Part shown: piece after piece, positions 1-8,169 of the stretch
Numbering within the stretch: position 1 is the first letter of the stretch
Layout: each line of letters opens with the position of its first letter
Assembly (NCBI GenBank): GCA_031292625.1
Contig: JARLGU010000008.1
Location: 1 to 64,000, forward strand
Origin: Capsulimonadaceae bacterium
GTDB taxonomy: Bacteria; Armatimonadota; Armatimonadia; Armatimonadales; Capsulimonadaceae
Reading direction: 5' to 3'
Length of the DNA stretch: 64,000 bases
Notes under the pieces: generated by a model
What the model saw: the letters and a program-made list of their open reading frames with translations, nothing else
Databases searched by the model: none
Told to the model about the DNA's origin: nothing
Position numbers and translations under genes: made by a program

Positions 1-101
1 GTACTGGGCGACTTAAGCTGACAATATCGGGGGGATAGGGAGGGCGTTCCGGCGGGTCCGTGCCGCGGGAACTTCCGACTTAACAGCTTGCGACACAACC
101 C

Positions 102-143
102 GGCGGAGAGAATCCTTTGAAGATTCGCTCCGCCTTGTTTTGT
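102..143 (+). terminator. Rho-independent terminator of an off-window plus-strand gene
   Basis: A near-perfect hairpin (arms GGCGGAGAGAATC and GATTCGCTCCGCC around CTTTGAA, 102-134) is followed by TTGTTTTGT. It would end a plus-strand transcript entering from before base 1. Bases 1-101 contain no gene I can support; at most they hold the last few codons of such a gene. Confidence 0.75.
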
Positions 144-177
144 CGTCGCGCCTTAATCCAAGAGCCTTCTATAAAAG

Positions 178-422
178 TGTGTAAAGAATCGAAAGGCCTT
201 TTAAGACGGCTTCTCGGCCGCCGTGGCCGTTTTTAAAAAGGGGCCCTCACAGCGCTTTCACCGCGTAACGATAGGCGCTGAGATAGGGTGCTGGCGGCAA
301 AAGGCCGTACGCGTGTTGACGCGGCCTTATCGATCGACGCCGTGAACGAGGCGCGGACAAAAAGGTACCGCGGCGGCACGAGCCGTCCCGAATCTTTCTC
401 GCAGCGCCGATTAATGACACAT
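178..422 (-). repeat. Element A copy 1 (complete, minus orientation)
   Basis: Read on the minus strand it runs from a GTGTCATTAATCGG-like left end, through GATTCGGGACGGCTC and an internal ACACGCGTACGGCCTTTTG block, to AAGCCGTCTTAAAAGGCCTTTCG and TTTACACAC. The GC-rich ends are complementary. The left end begins about 3 nt after the stop codon of the phosphodiester glycosidase gene, in sense orientation. Confidence 0.85.
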
Positions 423-425
423 CTT

Positions 426-1406
426 CTAGCTTCGCGATCCCCAACGACCCGAATCGTCTTGCTCATGAGTCCGTGCTGTCAGGTTGACATCCTCCTGATA
501 GAACGCCGGGGTTTCCTCGCGCGGGCCTGGCGACGGCGCCAGCGGTTCTGACGGCGCAGCCGCGGGCGCGAGGGCGCGGGAAATCAGCGTGCCCGTAGCC
601 GGATCGGCGATTGCCTGGACTGCTAGAGACACCTTTCGATGGGCGTACGTCTCCCGCGGCCGATCCATGTAGACCAGCATGAGGTTCGTCAACCGGCACC
701 GCGGCTGAATGACGGTCCGTCCGTCCACATACAGCGCCATGCACGGGCCCGCATCAAGATTCATCGCATCCCATGCGCCAGCAGCCCGCAGAGCGCGCGC
801 CCAACGCGAGAGTGTAACGCGCTCCCGTGTGCTCACCAAGAGCAGTCTATTCCATCGGGTGAGTCCGACCCCTAACCGGGCGTTTGGCCGAGTGAGCGCA
901 GGGTCGTGAAATCCTTCCGCGCCCATGCGAACCTGCGGCGTGCCGTTGTTCACTAGGCGCGGCCCTGATCGGATCACAAACGAGTAGGGAGTCCAATCCA
1001 CATGGCGGTACTCCGGCGCCGTAACGAAACGAGCTCGGTTGTCCGCGCCAATGCACAACGCAGCGCCCTTGCCGCCGAAGTGGGCAAGCCGGCCATCGAT
1101 AAACAGATCGCCGACCGGCACATGGGATGCGACGTCGAAGTACGTTCCCGTGATGGCGACGAAGGGCCGGGTTCGGTGGATGAGGCTGGACCAGCTCTCC
1201 GCGTGGCCGGATCCGCCGCTGGCCATCGTGCCGGTGACGCGCGCGCCAGTCTGGTTGAGGTCGATCTCGACGATGATGACCGGAACCCCGGCGGCATAGT
1301 CGCGGTAGACATTAATGGGGGAAGCAGTACATCGCCATGGCATAAATGCCATGAACGTAATCGCTACAAAGGCAATCATCAAAGCGAACTTTGTTCGGGC
1401 TTCCAT
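426..1406 (-). CDS. Exported phosphodiester glycosidase (NAGPA/DUF2233) family protein
   Basis: A 326-residue protein that starts with a short basic N-terminus and a hydrophobic stretch (about residues 7-27) ending near CTAS, so it is probably exported or membrane-tethered. The body matches the NAGPA fold: ITGTYFD near residue 85, RPNARLGVG in the middle, and the DAMNLDAGPC signature about 100 residues before the C-terminus, where most homologues have NLDGGGS. Family members remove N-acetylglucosamine from phosphodiester-linked sugars or act on peptidoglycan and exopolysaccharide; the substrate here is unknown. The C-terminal 70 residues are proline/alanine rich and probably disordered. The four membrane-protein paralogues lie beyond uxaE, which suggests but does not prove a cell-surface glycan role. 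Confidence 0.75.
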   Translation of the reverse strand: MEARTKFALMIAFVAITFMAFMPWRCTASPINVYRDYAAGVPVIIVEIDLNQTGARVTGTMASGGSGHAESWSSLIHRTRPFVAITGTYFDVASHVPVGDLFIDGRLAHFGGKGAALCIGADNRARFVTAPEYRHVDWTPYSFVIRSGPRLVNNGTPQVRMGAEGFHDPALTRPNARLGVGLTRWNRLLLVSTRERVTLSRWARALRAAGAWDAMNLDAGPCMALYVDGRTVIQPRCRLTNLMLVYMDRPRETYAHRKVSLAVQAIADPATGTLISRALAPAAAPSEPLAPSPGPREETPAFYQEDVNLTARTHEQDDSGRWGSRS

Positions 1407-1837
1407 GTCGCACCTTGCCTTCCGCTATCTCCCTTTTCCGTGTCGCCATCCGACACGAATATTATCGGCCATTTACGCTACCATCCGCAGCCGGGATGGC
1501 TCAGTGTTCCCTTGGCCCTACGCCGTCAAAACATTATTCGCGCGACGCCCATCCGGCCTCAAATGATTATTGTGTCCTTAATGCGGCCGCCCATCTCCTC
1601 CCAGCATTTTGTCGATTTCGTCATTCAATGGGCGCACCGGATATCGTCGCGGTAAATATTTCGATACTAGCATAAATACTTATTCTCGATTTTCTGACCT
1701 TGATTCTCCGCGCCTCTACTTTCCTATTTCCATAACATCGCCATCAAGTGGACTGTTCCTGCGGAATTCTGGTAGGAATGCGTGTTAAGCACCTGAATGA
1801 AATGCTGGATTCTCGGTTTGGGACGGGCGAACGGCGC
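1407..1837. other. Intergenic, no gene seen
   Basis: About 430 bp between the glycosidase start and the LacI stop codon. The part around 1650-1750 is AT-rich and may hold the glycosidase promoter, but I could not fix a consensus -35/-10 pair. No coding potential, RNA gene or repeat copy was recognised. Confidence 0.5.
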
Positions 1838-2881
1838 CTACGTGGTTTGCCCAATGCGCAGCGTACTAGGGAGCACGATCTGTCGAGGCGGCCGGTCCGC
1901 TCCGAAGCCGTCGAGGCGCTCTCTGAGGATATCCATCGCGGATTCGATCAGACGCAGACCGGGGCTTTCGACGCTGGTGAGAGGCTTGTCGAGATACTGA
2001 CCTTCCTCGATGCCATCGAATCCCACGATCGCGATATCGTCGGGCACCGTGATTCCACCTCGTCGAAGGCCGTTGAAAAGCCCGATCGCCACCAGGTCGT
2101 TGTGGCACACGATGGCGTCGGGCATGTCAGATTTGGGTCGCGCGGCAATCGAAAGGCCCGTTGTAAGGCCCGCTTCCCGCAAACCGGCCTGCGTAATCGG
2201 GGAGTGCCGCATCTGCGTATTCAGGGTTTCAAGCGCGATCTTTTCCGGACAGACCCCAAACTCGCGGCAAAGCTGCTCGTAGACGATGTAGCGCGAATCC
2301 TCCGGCTGCAGATCGTGCCAGGGATACAAATAGGCGATACGCCGGTAGCCGCGTTCCCGGAGGTGCTCCATCGCCGTGCGCACGCCGCCCTCGCGATCGA
2401 TTGCGACGTAATCCGAGTCGTCATTGCGACGGTAGCCAAGGTAGACCACGGGGATGTTTTGCACCCACGGGCCGAGGAAGTCCGATAGCGAGCGATCGGG
2501 ATGCACCCAGATCAGGACGCCATCGACGGGCCAGCCGCTGAGCTTCCCCTCGGCGTTGAAGGCGGCGCGAAGCTGAAACGCGGAGTCCGGAAGAACGTCG
2601 CACCCATCGCGAAAGGCGCGCTCTTCCGCTGCTTCGAGGAGGCTGAGAAAGAAGGGGTTACGCAGTCCGGGTATCATCAAGCCAATGATATTGGTTCGGC
2701 CCTTGCCGAGCCCTTGCGCCAATCGATTGGGCCGGTATCCCAGTTCCGCGGCGGCAGTGCGAACTCGTTCTTGTGTTCGCGGCGAGATTCGCGCCTGAGC
2801 GGATCTGTTGTTGAGAACGCTGGAGACCGTTCCGCGGGCGACTCCCGCGCGAACCGCGACATCCGTGAGCGAAACCGGCAT
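1838..2881 (-). CDS. LacI-family transcriptional regulator (next to uxaE)
   Basis: A 347-residue protein. The ATG at 2881 is chosen because it begins the canonical helix-turn-helix (MPVSLTDVAVRAGVARGTVSSVLNN) and is preceded by AGAGAGG. Residues 1-60 are the LacI DNA-binding domain including the hinge region (LGYRPNRLAQGL). The remainder is a periplasmic-binding-protein-like sensor domain (IIGLMIPGLRNPFF near residue 65; PDAIVCHNDLVAIGLFNGL and DDIAIVGFDGIEEG in the second half). It is divergent from the tagaturonate epimerase gene, so by family precedent it probably represses that gene and itself in response to a hexuronate or related sugar. The inducer is an inference. Confidence 0.92.
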   Translation of the reverse strand: MPVSLTDVAVRAGVARGTVSSVLNNRSAQARISPRTQERVRTAAAELGYRPNRLAQGLGKGRTNIIGLMIPGLRNPFFLSLLEAAEERAFRDGCDVLPDSAFQLRAAFNAEGKLSGWPVDGVLIWVHPDRSLSDFLGPWVQNIPVVYLGYRRNDDSDYVAIDREGGVRTAMEHLRERGYRRIAYLYPWHDLQPEDSRYIVYEQLCREFGVCPEKIALETLNTQMRHSPITQAGLREAGLTTGLSIAARPKSDMPDAIVCHNDLVAIGLFNGLRRGGITVPDDIAIVGFDGIEEGQYLDKPLTSVESPGLRLIESAMDILRERLDGFGADRPPRQIVLPSTLRIGQTT

Positions 2882-2932
2882 TCGAGGATACCTCTCTGAG
2901 GGTCGGCGATGATTTCCGAACCGTGTAAGGTT

Positions 2933-2961
2933 ATAATATTTCGGTAATCGCTCAATGTCAA
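2933..2961 (-). promoter_or_regulatory. Sigma-70 promoter of the LacI gene
   Basis: On the minus strand TTGACA (2956-2961) and TATTAT (2933-2938) are separated by exactly 17 bp. The predicted start lies about 45 nt upstream of the ATG at 2881. Between them sits the inverted repeat AACC-GTGTAA-GGTT, with CCGAA/TTCGG arms further out, a possible but unproven operator for autoregulation. Confidence 0.75.
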
Positions 2962-3114
2962 GCTGCAAGAGGTTGGCATCGCGTCGAGCGGACGTCAGCG
3001 GGGGCGCATGCGGAGCCGGTGATCGCGTCTCGCGCTGGACGGCGCAAGAAAATGGCCCAAGCGGTCAAGGAGCGCATCCTGACTACCTATTTCTCCCTTA
3101 ACCAGGGTTCGTAT

Positions 3115-4368
3115 ATGACTCAACTTTCCAAATACTCGATCGGCGTCGGGGACCGCTTTGCTCGCCAAGCGGAAGCGCAGCTCGCCGCTTGCATCGCGGC
3201 GGCTCGTGTTGGGGTCGAGGTTATTCCCGTCTGGAACAAGTCGCATCGCGAACACACGATTATCGGTTCACGTCCCGAATCCGTGCGGAAGGCCGCGGAC
3301 TTCGCCGTGCGCAAACTCGGCTGGACGCTGCCATACCACGTTGACGCCGACCATATTCGCCTCGACACGGTCGACGATTTCATTGGCGCGAGCGATTTCT
3401 ACACGATCGACGTGGCGGACTCGATTGGCGTCCCGGCGGATGCCGCCGAACTCGACGCGTTCTGCCGCCGGCACGGTGAACTGGTCGGGAGGCTCTCCAT
3501 TCCGGGAATAGAGTCCGAGATCGAGATCGGCGAGGCGGATTTGCGATTGATCGCCGGCAAATATCTCAGCGCCGCCCAGATGGCTGGGCGTATCCAGGCA
3601 CATATCGAGGAGGCTCGGGGCGGAACGCCATTCATTACCGAGGTCTCGATGGACGAGACGGACAGCGCGCAAACTCCCGTCGAGCTGCTCGTCATCCTTG
3701 CCGCGCTTGCCGATCAGAAAGTCCCGCTCCAGACGATTGCCCCCAAGTTTACCGGACGCTTCAACAAGGGCGTCGATTATGCCGGCGATCTCCCAAGATT
3801 TGAGCGTGAGTTTATCGAAGACCTCGCCGTCGTCCGATTTGCCGTTTCACAATACGACCTCCCAGCCAATCTGAAGCTGAGCATCCATTCCGGAAGCGAC
3901 AAGTTTTCGCTCTACGGCCCCGTTCGCGCCGCTATTCGCGCGGCTGACGCCGGCATCCACCTGAAGACGGCTGGCACGACATGGCTGGAAGAGGTTATCG
4001 GGCTCGCGGAGGCCGACGGCAAAGGTCTTGCATTGGCGAAAGAGATCTACACGGAGGCGTTCGAGGCGCGGCAGGCACTATGCGCCCCCTATGCAACCGT
4101 CATCGACATCGATCCGGCTGCGTTGCCGTCTCCAGCGGACGTTTCCTCCTGGAGCGCCGCGCGGTTTACGGCGTCCCTCCGCCACGACCAAACCTGTCCC
4201 GAGTACAACCCGAGCCTTCGCCAGCTTATCCATGTCGGCTACAAGATCGCGGCTCACATGGGCGATCGCTACCTCTCGCTCATCGATCGGTTTGAGGCGG
4301 AAACGGTCGCGCGCAACGTCACCGCCAATCTATTCGAGCGCCATATCAAGCCGCTGTTTATCGATTGA
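3115..4368 (+). CDS. uxaE: Tagaturonate/fructuronate epimerase family protein (UxaE)
   Basis: A 417-residue protein from the ATG at 3115 (MTQLSKYSIGVGDRF). In-frame starts further upstream would add about 32 basic residues that do not look like part of the family. Full-length resemblance to UxaE: YSIGVGDRFARQAEAQL at the N-terminus, WNKSHREHTIIGS, LPYHVDADHIRLDTVDDFI, KFTGRFNKGVDYAGD, and a C-terminal HVGYKIAAHMGDRYL. UxaE interconverts D-tagaturonate and D-fructuronate, bridging galacturonate and glucuronate catabolism in the cytosol. No uxaC, uxaB or kdgK lies nearby, so the pathway partners are elsewhere. The divergent LacI regulator is the likely controller. Confidence 0.85.
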   Translation: MTQLSKYSIGVGDRFARQAEAQLAACIAAARVGVEVIPVWNKSHREHTIIGSRPESVRKAADFAVRKLGWTLPYHVDADHIRLDTVDDFIGASDFYTIDVADSIGVPADAAELDAFCRRHGELVGRLSIPGIESEIEIGEADLRLIAGKYLSAAQMAGRIQAHIEEARGGTPFITEVSMDETDSAQTPVELLVILAALADQKVPLQTIAPKFTGRFNKGVDYAGDLPRFEREFIEDLAVVRFAVSQYDLPANLKLSIHSGSDKFSLYGPVRAAIRAADAGIHLKTAGTTWLEEVIGLAEADGKGLALAKEIYTEAFEARQALCAPYATVIDIDPAALPSPADVSSWSAARFTASLRHDQTCPEYNPSLRQLIHVGYKIAAHMGDRYLSLIDRFEAETVARNVTANLFERHIKPLFID

Positions 4369-4400
4369 GCAGACCGCCTGTTCGCGCGGCTCGACAACCG

Positions 4401-6146
4401 TTAACGGATTGGGATAAAGATGAAACTACCGTCGTCGCTGACAACCGGCGTCGAACGGCAAAGCGCCACGGTTTGCTCGATCTGCGTTCGCGCCATCGGA
4501 GAGTACGAGAGATAGTTGCAGTCGATGAGGATTGCTCGAAAGCCCATCCGGCGAAGGTCGGCAACGGCCCTTGGCCCAGCGCCCGTAATTGCAGTTTCCC
4601 ACGCATCATCGTCCCTTCCGCGTAGATGACCGTAAGAATAACGTACATGCTGCGTGTGCAGGTAAGGCCGAATCTCGTCGTAGTCCCCGAGGCCGTACTT
4701 GATTCCCTCGGGAAACGAAACGCTTGGCAGATTAAAGATCATCGCCCCCGGCGGCAGAGTCGCATCGATGAGCTGGCCCAAACGCTCATCGCTCGCCCAG
4801 CGCGTTGCATAGGCGCGATCCGTCAGCGTAAACGTCCCCGGCCACTGATCCAATACTGCAAGCGACACGACAACCGCCCCCACGATCGCCAGGACGGCCG
4901 GACGCGCGCGCAATGCCGGCCGCTTGCGCACGACGGCCTCGACGACAAGCCCAACCGCACAGAGGCAGCAGAAGGCGATGAAGATCGAGATCCTGTTTGT
5001 CGAACGCAGCATCGTTCCCATCGGCAACAGCGTAAGCGCCGCGGACACGCCGCCGATGGTCGCCCAAAGAAACGCCGCGATCACCGTCGTCGAAAGTACG
5101 ATGTTCGAGCCAAGCATCTTGTGCAGCGGCTTGATGAAGGGCGCGCCGAGAAGCAAGAACAGCCCGATCGTCGCGGTCAGGCCCAAAGCCGCGTCGGCGT
5201 TTTCGGTCGCGATGTCCGGCAACATGTTCGCATCGAGCGCGCGCTGGACGTGCTCCAATGCGGCGATACGATGATGAGGGACCGGAAAAATCATCTGCGA
5301 GAGCGTCAAGCCAAACATCTCGACCTCCGCCGGTCGTCTGACGACGCTATGCGGCGGTCCGTGCTTGGCCCAGTACACGATGGTGGGAGCCGCGCACAGG
5401 CCGAGCGTGCCCGCGGCGATCGCGGCGAACGCCATGGCGGCGGTAAAGATCGAGATCCTCCGGCGGTCGAAGGCGCTGATGCCAGACACGGCGAGCAGGA
5501 GAAGACAGGCCATCAGGCAGTAATAAACACCGGCGAGGCCCGTGAGCACGGCAAGAGCCACATAACCCGCGCTCCGGCGGGTGAGCAGCGGACCGACCCG
5601 ATCCGCCGCGACATCGACAATAAGAAGCACGGAAAGCGGAACGATCATGTAGAGCGACAGAAGGATATGATGTTCGTAGCGCGTGAAATGATACGGCGCG
5701 AAGGCGTAAAGAATGCCGATCGCAACGCTCGTCGCGGGGGCCAGATCCAATCGGCGCGCCGCATAAGCGGCGGTTGCGGCGGTCATCGGAAAGGACAGGA
5801 TAAACGCGACGTTCAAAATGACGGCGTAATGGTTCGTGGCAAACCCGAGTATCTTAAAGAGTATCTGCGACACGAGTTCGAGGATCGGGAAATCGGCGAA
5901 CGTCTGACCGCCTGGCGCACCCAACGACGGATTGTGCAAGAACCATCCATGTTCCGTCATTCCCTTGATCATCGAGCCCGTTAACAACGCGTCGTACTGG
6001 TACTCGTATGGCACCGAGAGCCCGGCGAGGGTTGCTCCCGACATCAAGAGAAAGATCCCTAAGGCGATCGCCGCCGAAAGCGTCACAAGCACCCAGGTCG
6101 CGCACGGTCTGCAATTGGACAAATCTGATAACCTCACGTTGTGCAT
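4401..6146 (-). CDS. Polytopic membrane protein, GT-C-like, paralogue 1 of 4
   Basis: A 581-residue integral membrane protein, the last in transcription order of four tandem paralogues. It has a signal-anchor helix (about residues 17-45), then the large first external loop with the shared motif PYEYQYDALL...GMTEHGWFLHNPSLGAPGG, about ten further hydrophobic segments, and a soluble C-terminal domain of about 140 residues (GLGDYDEIRPYLHTQHVRYSYG ... FIFIPIR). An acidic pair in the first external loop and this topology resemble GT-C glycosyltransferases and YfhO-type proteins that use lipid-linked sugars. That assignment is inference and the substrate is unknown. No clear Shine-Dalgarno sequence precedes the ATG at 6146, so the start is uncertain. 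It is convergent with uxaE. Confidence 0.8.
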   Translation of the reverse strand: MHNVRLSDLSNCRPCATWVLVTLSAAIALGIFLLMSGATLAGLSVPYEYQYDALLTGSMIKGMTEHGWFLHNPSLGAPGGQTFADFPILELVSQILFKILGFATNHYAVILNVAFILSFPMTAATAAYAARRLDLAPATSVAIGILYAFAPYHFTRYEHHILLSLYMIVPLSVLLIVDVAADRVGPLLTRRSAGYVALAVLTGLAGVYYCLMACLLLLAVSGISAFDRRRISIFTAAMAFAAIAAGTLGLCAAPTIVYWAKHGPPHSVVRRPAEVEMFGLTLSQMIFPVPHHRIAALEHVQRALDANMLPDIATENADAALGLTATIGLFLLLGAPFIKPLHKMLGSNIVLSTTVIAAFLWATIGGVSAALTLLPMGTMLRSTNRISIFIAFCCLCAVGLVVEAVVRKRPALRARPAVLAIVGAVVVSLAVLDQWPGTFTLTDRAYATRWASDERLGQLIDATLPPGAMIFNLPSVSFPEGIKYGLGDYDEIRPYLHTQHVRYSYGHLRGRDDDAWETAITGAGPRAVADLRRMGFRAILIDCNYLSYSPMARTQIEQTVALCRSTPVVSDDGSFIFIPIR

Positions 6147-6211
6147 CGCACGTTTATCTGCCCGCGAGCAGTGAAGGCGTGCGTATTAGATCGAAATGCC
6201 ATGTAACACGG

Positions 6212-6358
6212 TTCCGCGATGCGCTTTGCAGCCGGACGTTAGCGGCAAAACGCTGCGCGCACGCGACGTGGCTTTGTCGATCGCCGCCGTGAACGAGGCG
6301 CGGGAAAAAAATGCACCGGCGGCGCGAGCCGTCCTGAATCTTTTCCTAGAATGACACA
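6212..6358 (-). repeat. Element A copy 2 (truncated, minus orientation)
   Basis: Contains the left half of the element (GATTCAGGACGGCTCGCGCCGCC, the T-run, CGCGCCTCGTTCACGGCG) and then degenerates. The GAAAGCGCTG segment and the right-hand stem are lost. It begins about 5 nt after the stop codon of paralogue 2, sense orientation. Confidence 0.75.
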
Positions 6359-6363
6359 GCCTA

Positions 6364-8124
6364 TTAGAAACCCCACGTCGCAGCCGGGCGAGCGTTGATC
6401 GGCATGAACACGAAATCGCCGTCGGCGCTGATCGTTGGCGTCGCGTGGCAGGCCTGCACGAGCGCATGCGTTTGTGCGGCCGTCCACGAACCGTTGGCCA
6501 GATAGCTCGCGTCGACAACAATCGCGCGAAAGCCAAGCCGCGCAAGCGTGTCAACGAGATCGCGGCCGTCTGTTGGAAGCTCACCCTGCCAATCGCTGGA
6601 CGCGGCTCCCCGAATGGTTCCATACGAGTAGCGGACGTGGTGCGTGTGCAGATACGGACGGAACTCGTCGTAGTCGCCAAGGCCATACGTGACGCCTTCG
6701 GGAAATGCGACGCTCGGCAGATTATAGACCATTGCCCCCGGCGGCAGAGTCGCATCGATGAGCTTGCCCAGGCGCTCGTCGCTCGCCCAGCGCGTCGCGT
6801 TGGCGCGATCCGTCAACGTAAACGTCCCCGGCCACTGATCCAATACCGCAAGGAAGACGACGACCGCCCCCACGATCGCCAGGACGGCCGGACGCGCGCG
6901 CAAGGCTGGCCGCCTGCGCACGACGGCCTCGACGGCCAGCCCCACCGCACAGAGGCAGCAGAAGGCGATGAAGATCGAGACCCTGTTCGTGGAGCGCAGC
7001 ATCGTCGCCATCGGGAGGAGGGTCATCGCCGCGGCGAATCCGCCGATCGTGGCCCACAAATACGCCGCGATCACCGTGTACGAAAGCACGATATTCGGAC
7101 CAAGCATCTTTCGTAGCGGCCTGATAAACGGCGCACCGAGCAAGACGAGCAGGCCGATTGTCGCGGTCAACCCAAGCGCGGCGTCGTCGTTCTCGGTGGT
7201 TATACCGGGCAACATGTTCGAGTCGAACTTGCGGCGGATGTCGTCAAATGCGGCAACGCGATGATGAGGGACCGGCAAAATCATCTGCGAGAGCGTCAGA
7301 CCGAACTTCTCGCTTTCGTCCGCGTGCCGTGTCAGACGGCGCGGTTGTCCGTGGCTCGACCAGTATGCGATATTGGGCGCGGCGCACAGGCCGAGCGTGC
7401 ACGCGGCGATCGCGGCGAACGCCATGGCGGTGGTAAAGATCGAGATCCTCCGGCGATCGAGCGCGCTCAGCGCGGCGACCGCGACCAGGAGGACGCAGGC
7501 TATCAGGCAATAATAGGCGCCGGCAAGTCCCGTGAGCACGGCAAGCGCCGCATAACCCGCGCACCGGCGGGCGAGCAGCGGACCGATCCGATCCGCCGCG
7601 ACATCGACAATAAGAAGCGCGGAAAGCGGAACGATCATGTAGAGCGACAAAAGGATGTGATGCTCGCATCGCATAAAGTGATAAGGCGCGAAGGCGTAAA
7701 GAATGCCGATTGCAACGCTCGTCGCGGGGGCAAGATTTAAGCGGCGCGCCGCATAAGCGGCCGTTGCGGCGGTCAGCGGAAAAGACAGGATGAACGCGAC
7801 GTTCACGATAACGGCGCAGTTGTTTGAAACCAGAGTGAGGAGCTTCAGAATCGCAAGAGACGCGAGGTCGAGCGACGGGAAATCGAAGAGCATTTGGCCG
7901 GCAGGCGCGCCGAGCGACGCGTTGCGCAGGATCCATCCGTGCTCCGCCATCCCCTTGATCAACGCATCGTAGAACAGCGCGTCGTACTGGTATTCGTACG
8001 GCACGAAGAGCCCCGCGATGGACGCTCGCGAGAGCAGCAGAAAGATCCCAAGGGTGATCGCCGCCGAAAGCGTCACAAGCGCCCAGGTCGCGCACGGTTT
8101 GCAGTTGGAGGAATCTGATGACAT
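6364..8124 (-). CDS. Polytopic membrane protein, GT-C-like, paralogue 2 of 4
   Basis: A 586-residue protein closely related to paralogue 1: N-terminal SNCKPCATWALVTLSAAITLGIFLLLS against SNCRPCATWVLVTLSAAIALGIFLLMS, the same loop motif PYEYQYDALFYDALIKGMAEHGWILRNASLGAPAG, the same YAFAPYHFMRCEHHILLSLYMIVPLS helices and the same C-terminal GLGDYDEFRPYLHTHHVRYSYG domain. Parts of the two genes are about 90% identical at DNA level (for example 6732-6960 against 4741-4980). The soluble C-terminal domain probably faces the periplasm. Function unknown beyond a GT-C-like guess. The start at 8124 lacks a clear ribosome-binding site. Confidence 0.8.
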   Translation of the reverse strand: MSSDSSNCKPCATWALVTLSAAITLGIFLLLSRASIAGLFVPYEYQYDALFYDALIKGMAEHGWILRNASLGAPAGQMLFDFPSLDLASLAILKLLTLVSNNCAVIVNVAFILSFPLTAATAAYAARRLNLAPATSVAIGILYAFAPYHFMRCEHHILLSLYMIVPLSALLIVDVAADRIGPLLARRCAGYAALAVLTGLAGAYYCLIACVLLVAVAALSALDRRRISIFTTAMAFAAIAACTLGLCAAPNIAYWSSHGQPRRLTRHADESEKFGLTLSQMILPVPHHRVAAFDDIRRKFDSNMLPGITTENDDAALGLTATIGLLVLLGAPFIRPLRKMLGPNIVLSYTVIAAYLWATIGGFAAAMTLLPMATMLRSTNRVSIFIAFCCLCAVGLAVEAVVRRRPALRARPAVLAIVGAVVVFLAVLDQWPGTFTLTDRANATRWASDERLGKLIDATLPPGAMVYNLPSVAFPEGVTYGLGDYDEFRPYLHTHHVRYSYGTIRGAASSDWQGELPTDGRDLVDTLARLGFRAIVVDASYLANGSWTAAQTHALVQACHATPTISADGDFVFMPINARPAATWGF

Positions 8125-8169
8125 TACATTATTCGCAAAACGCTCATCCAGATGCGAGCGGTTGTTGGA

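Noticed and set aside
4626-5984. 452-codon plus-strand frame across paralogue 1
   Set aside because: It is antisense to a conserved membrane protein, and its product is extremely Arg/Asp rich, typical of a codon-bias artefact.
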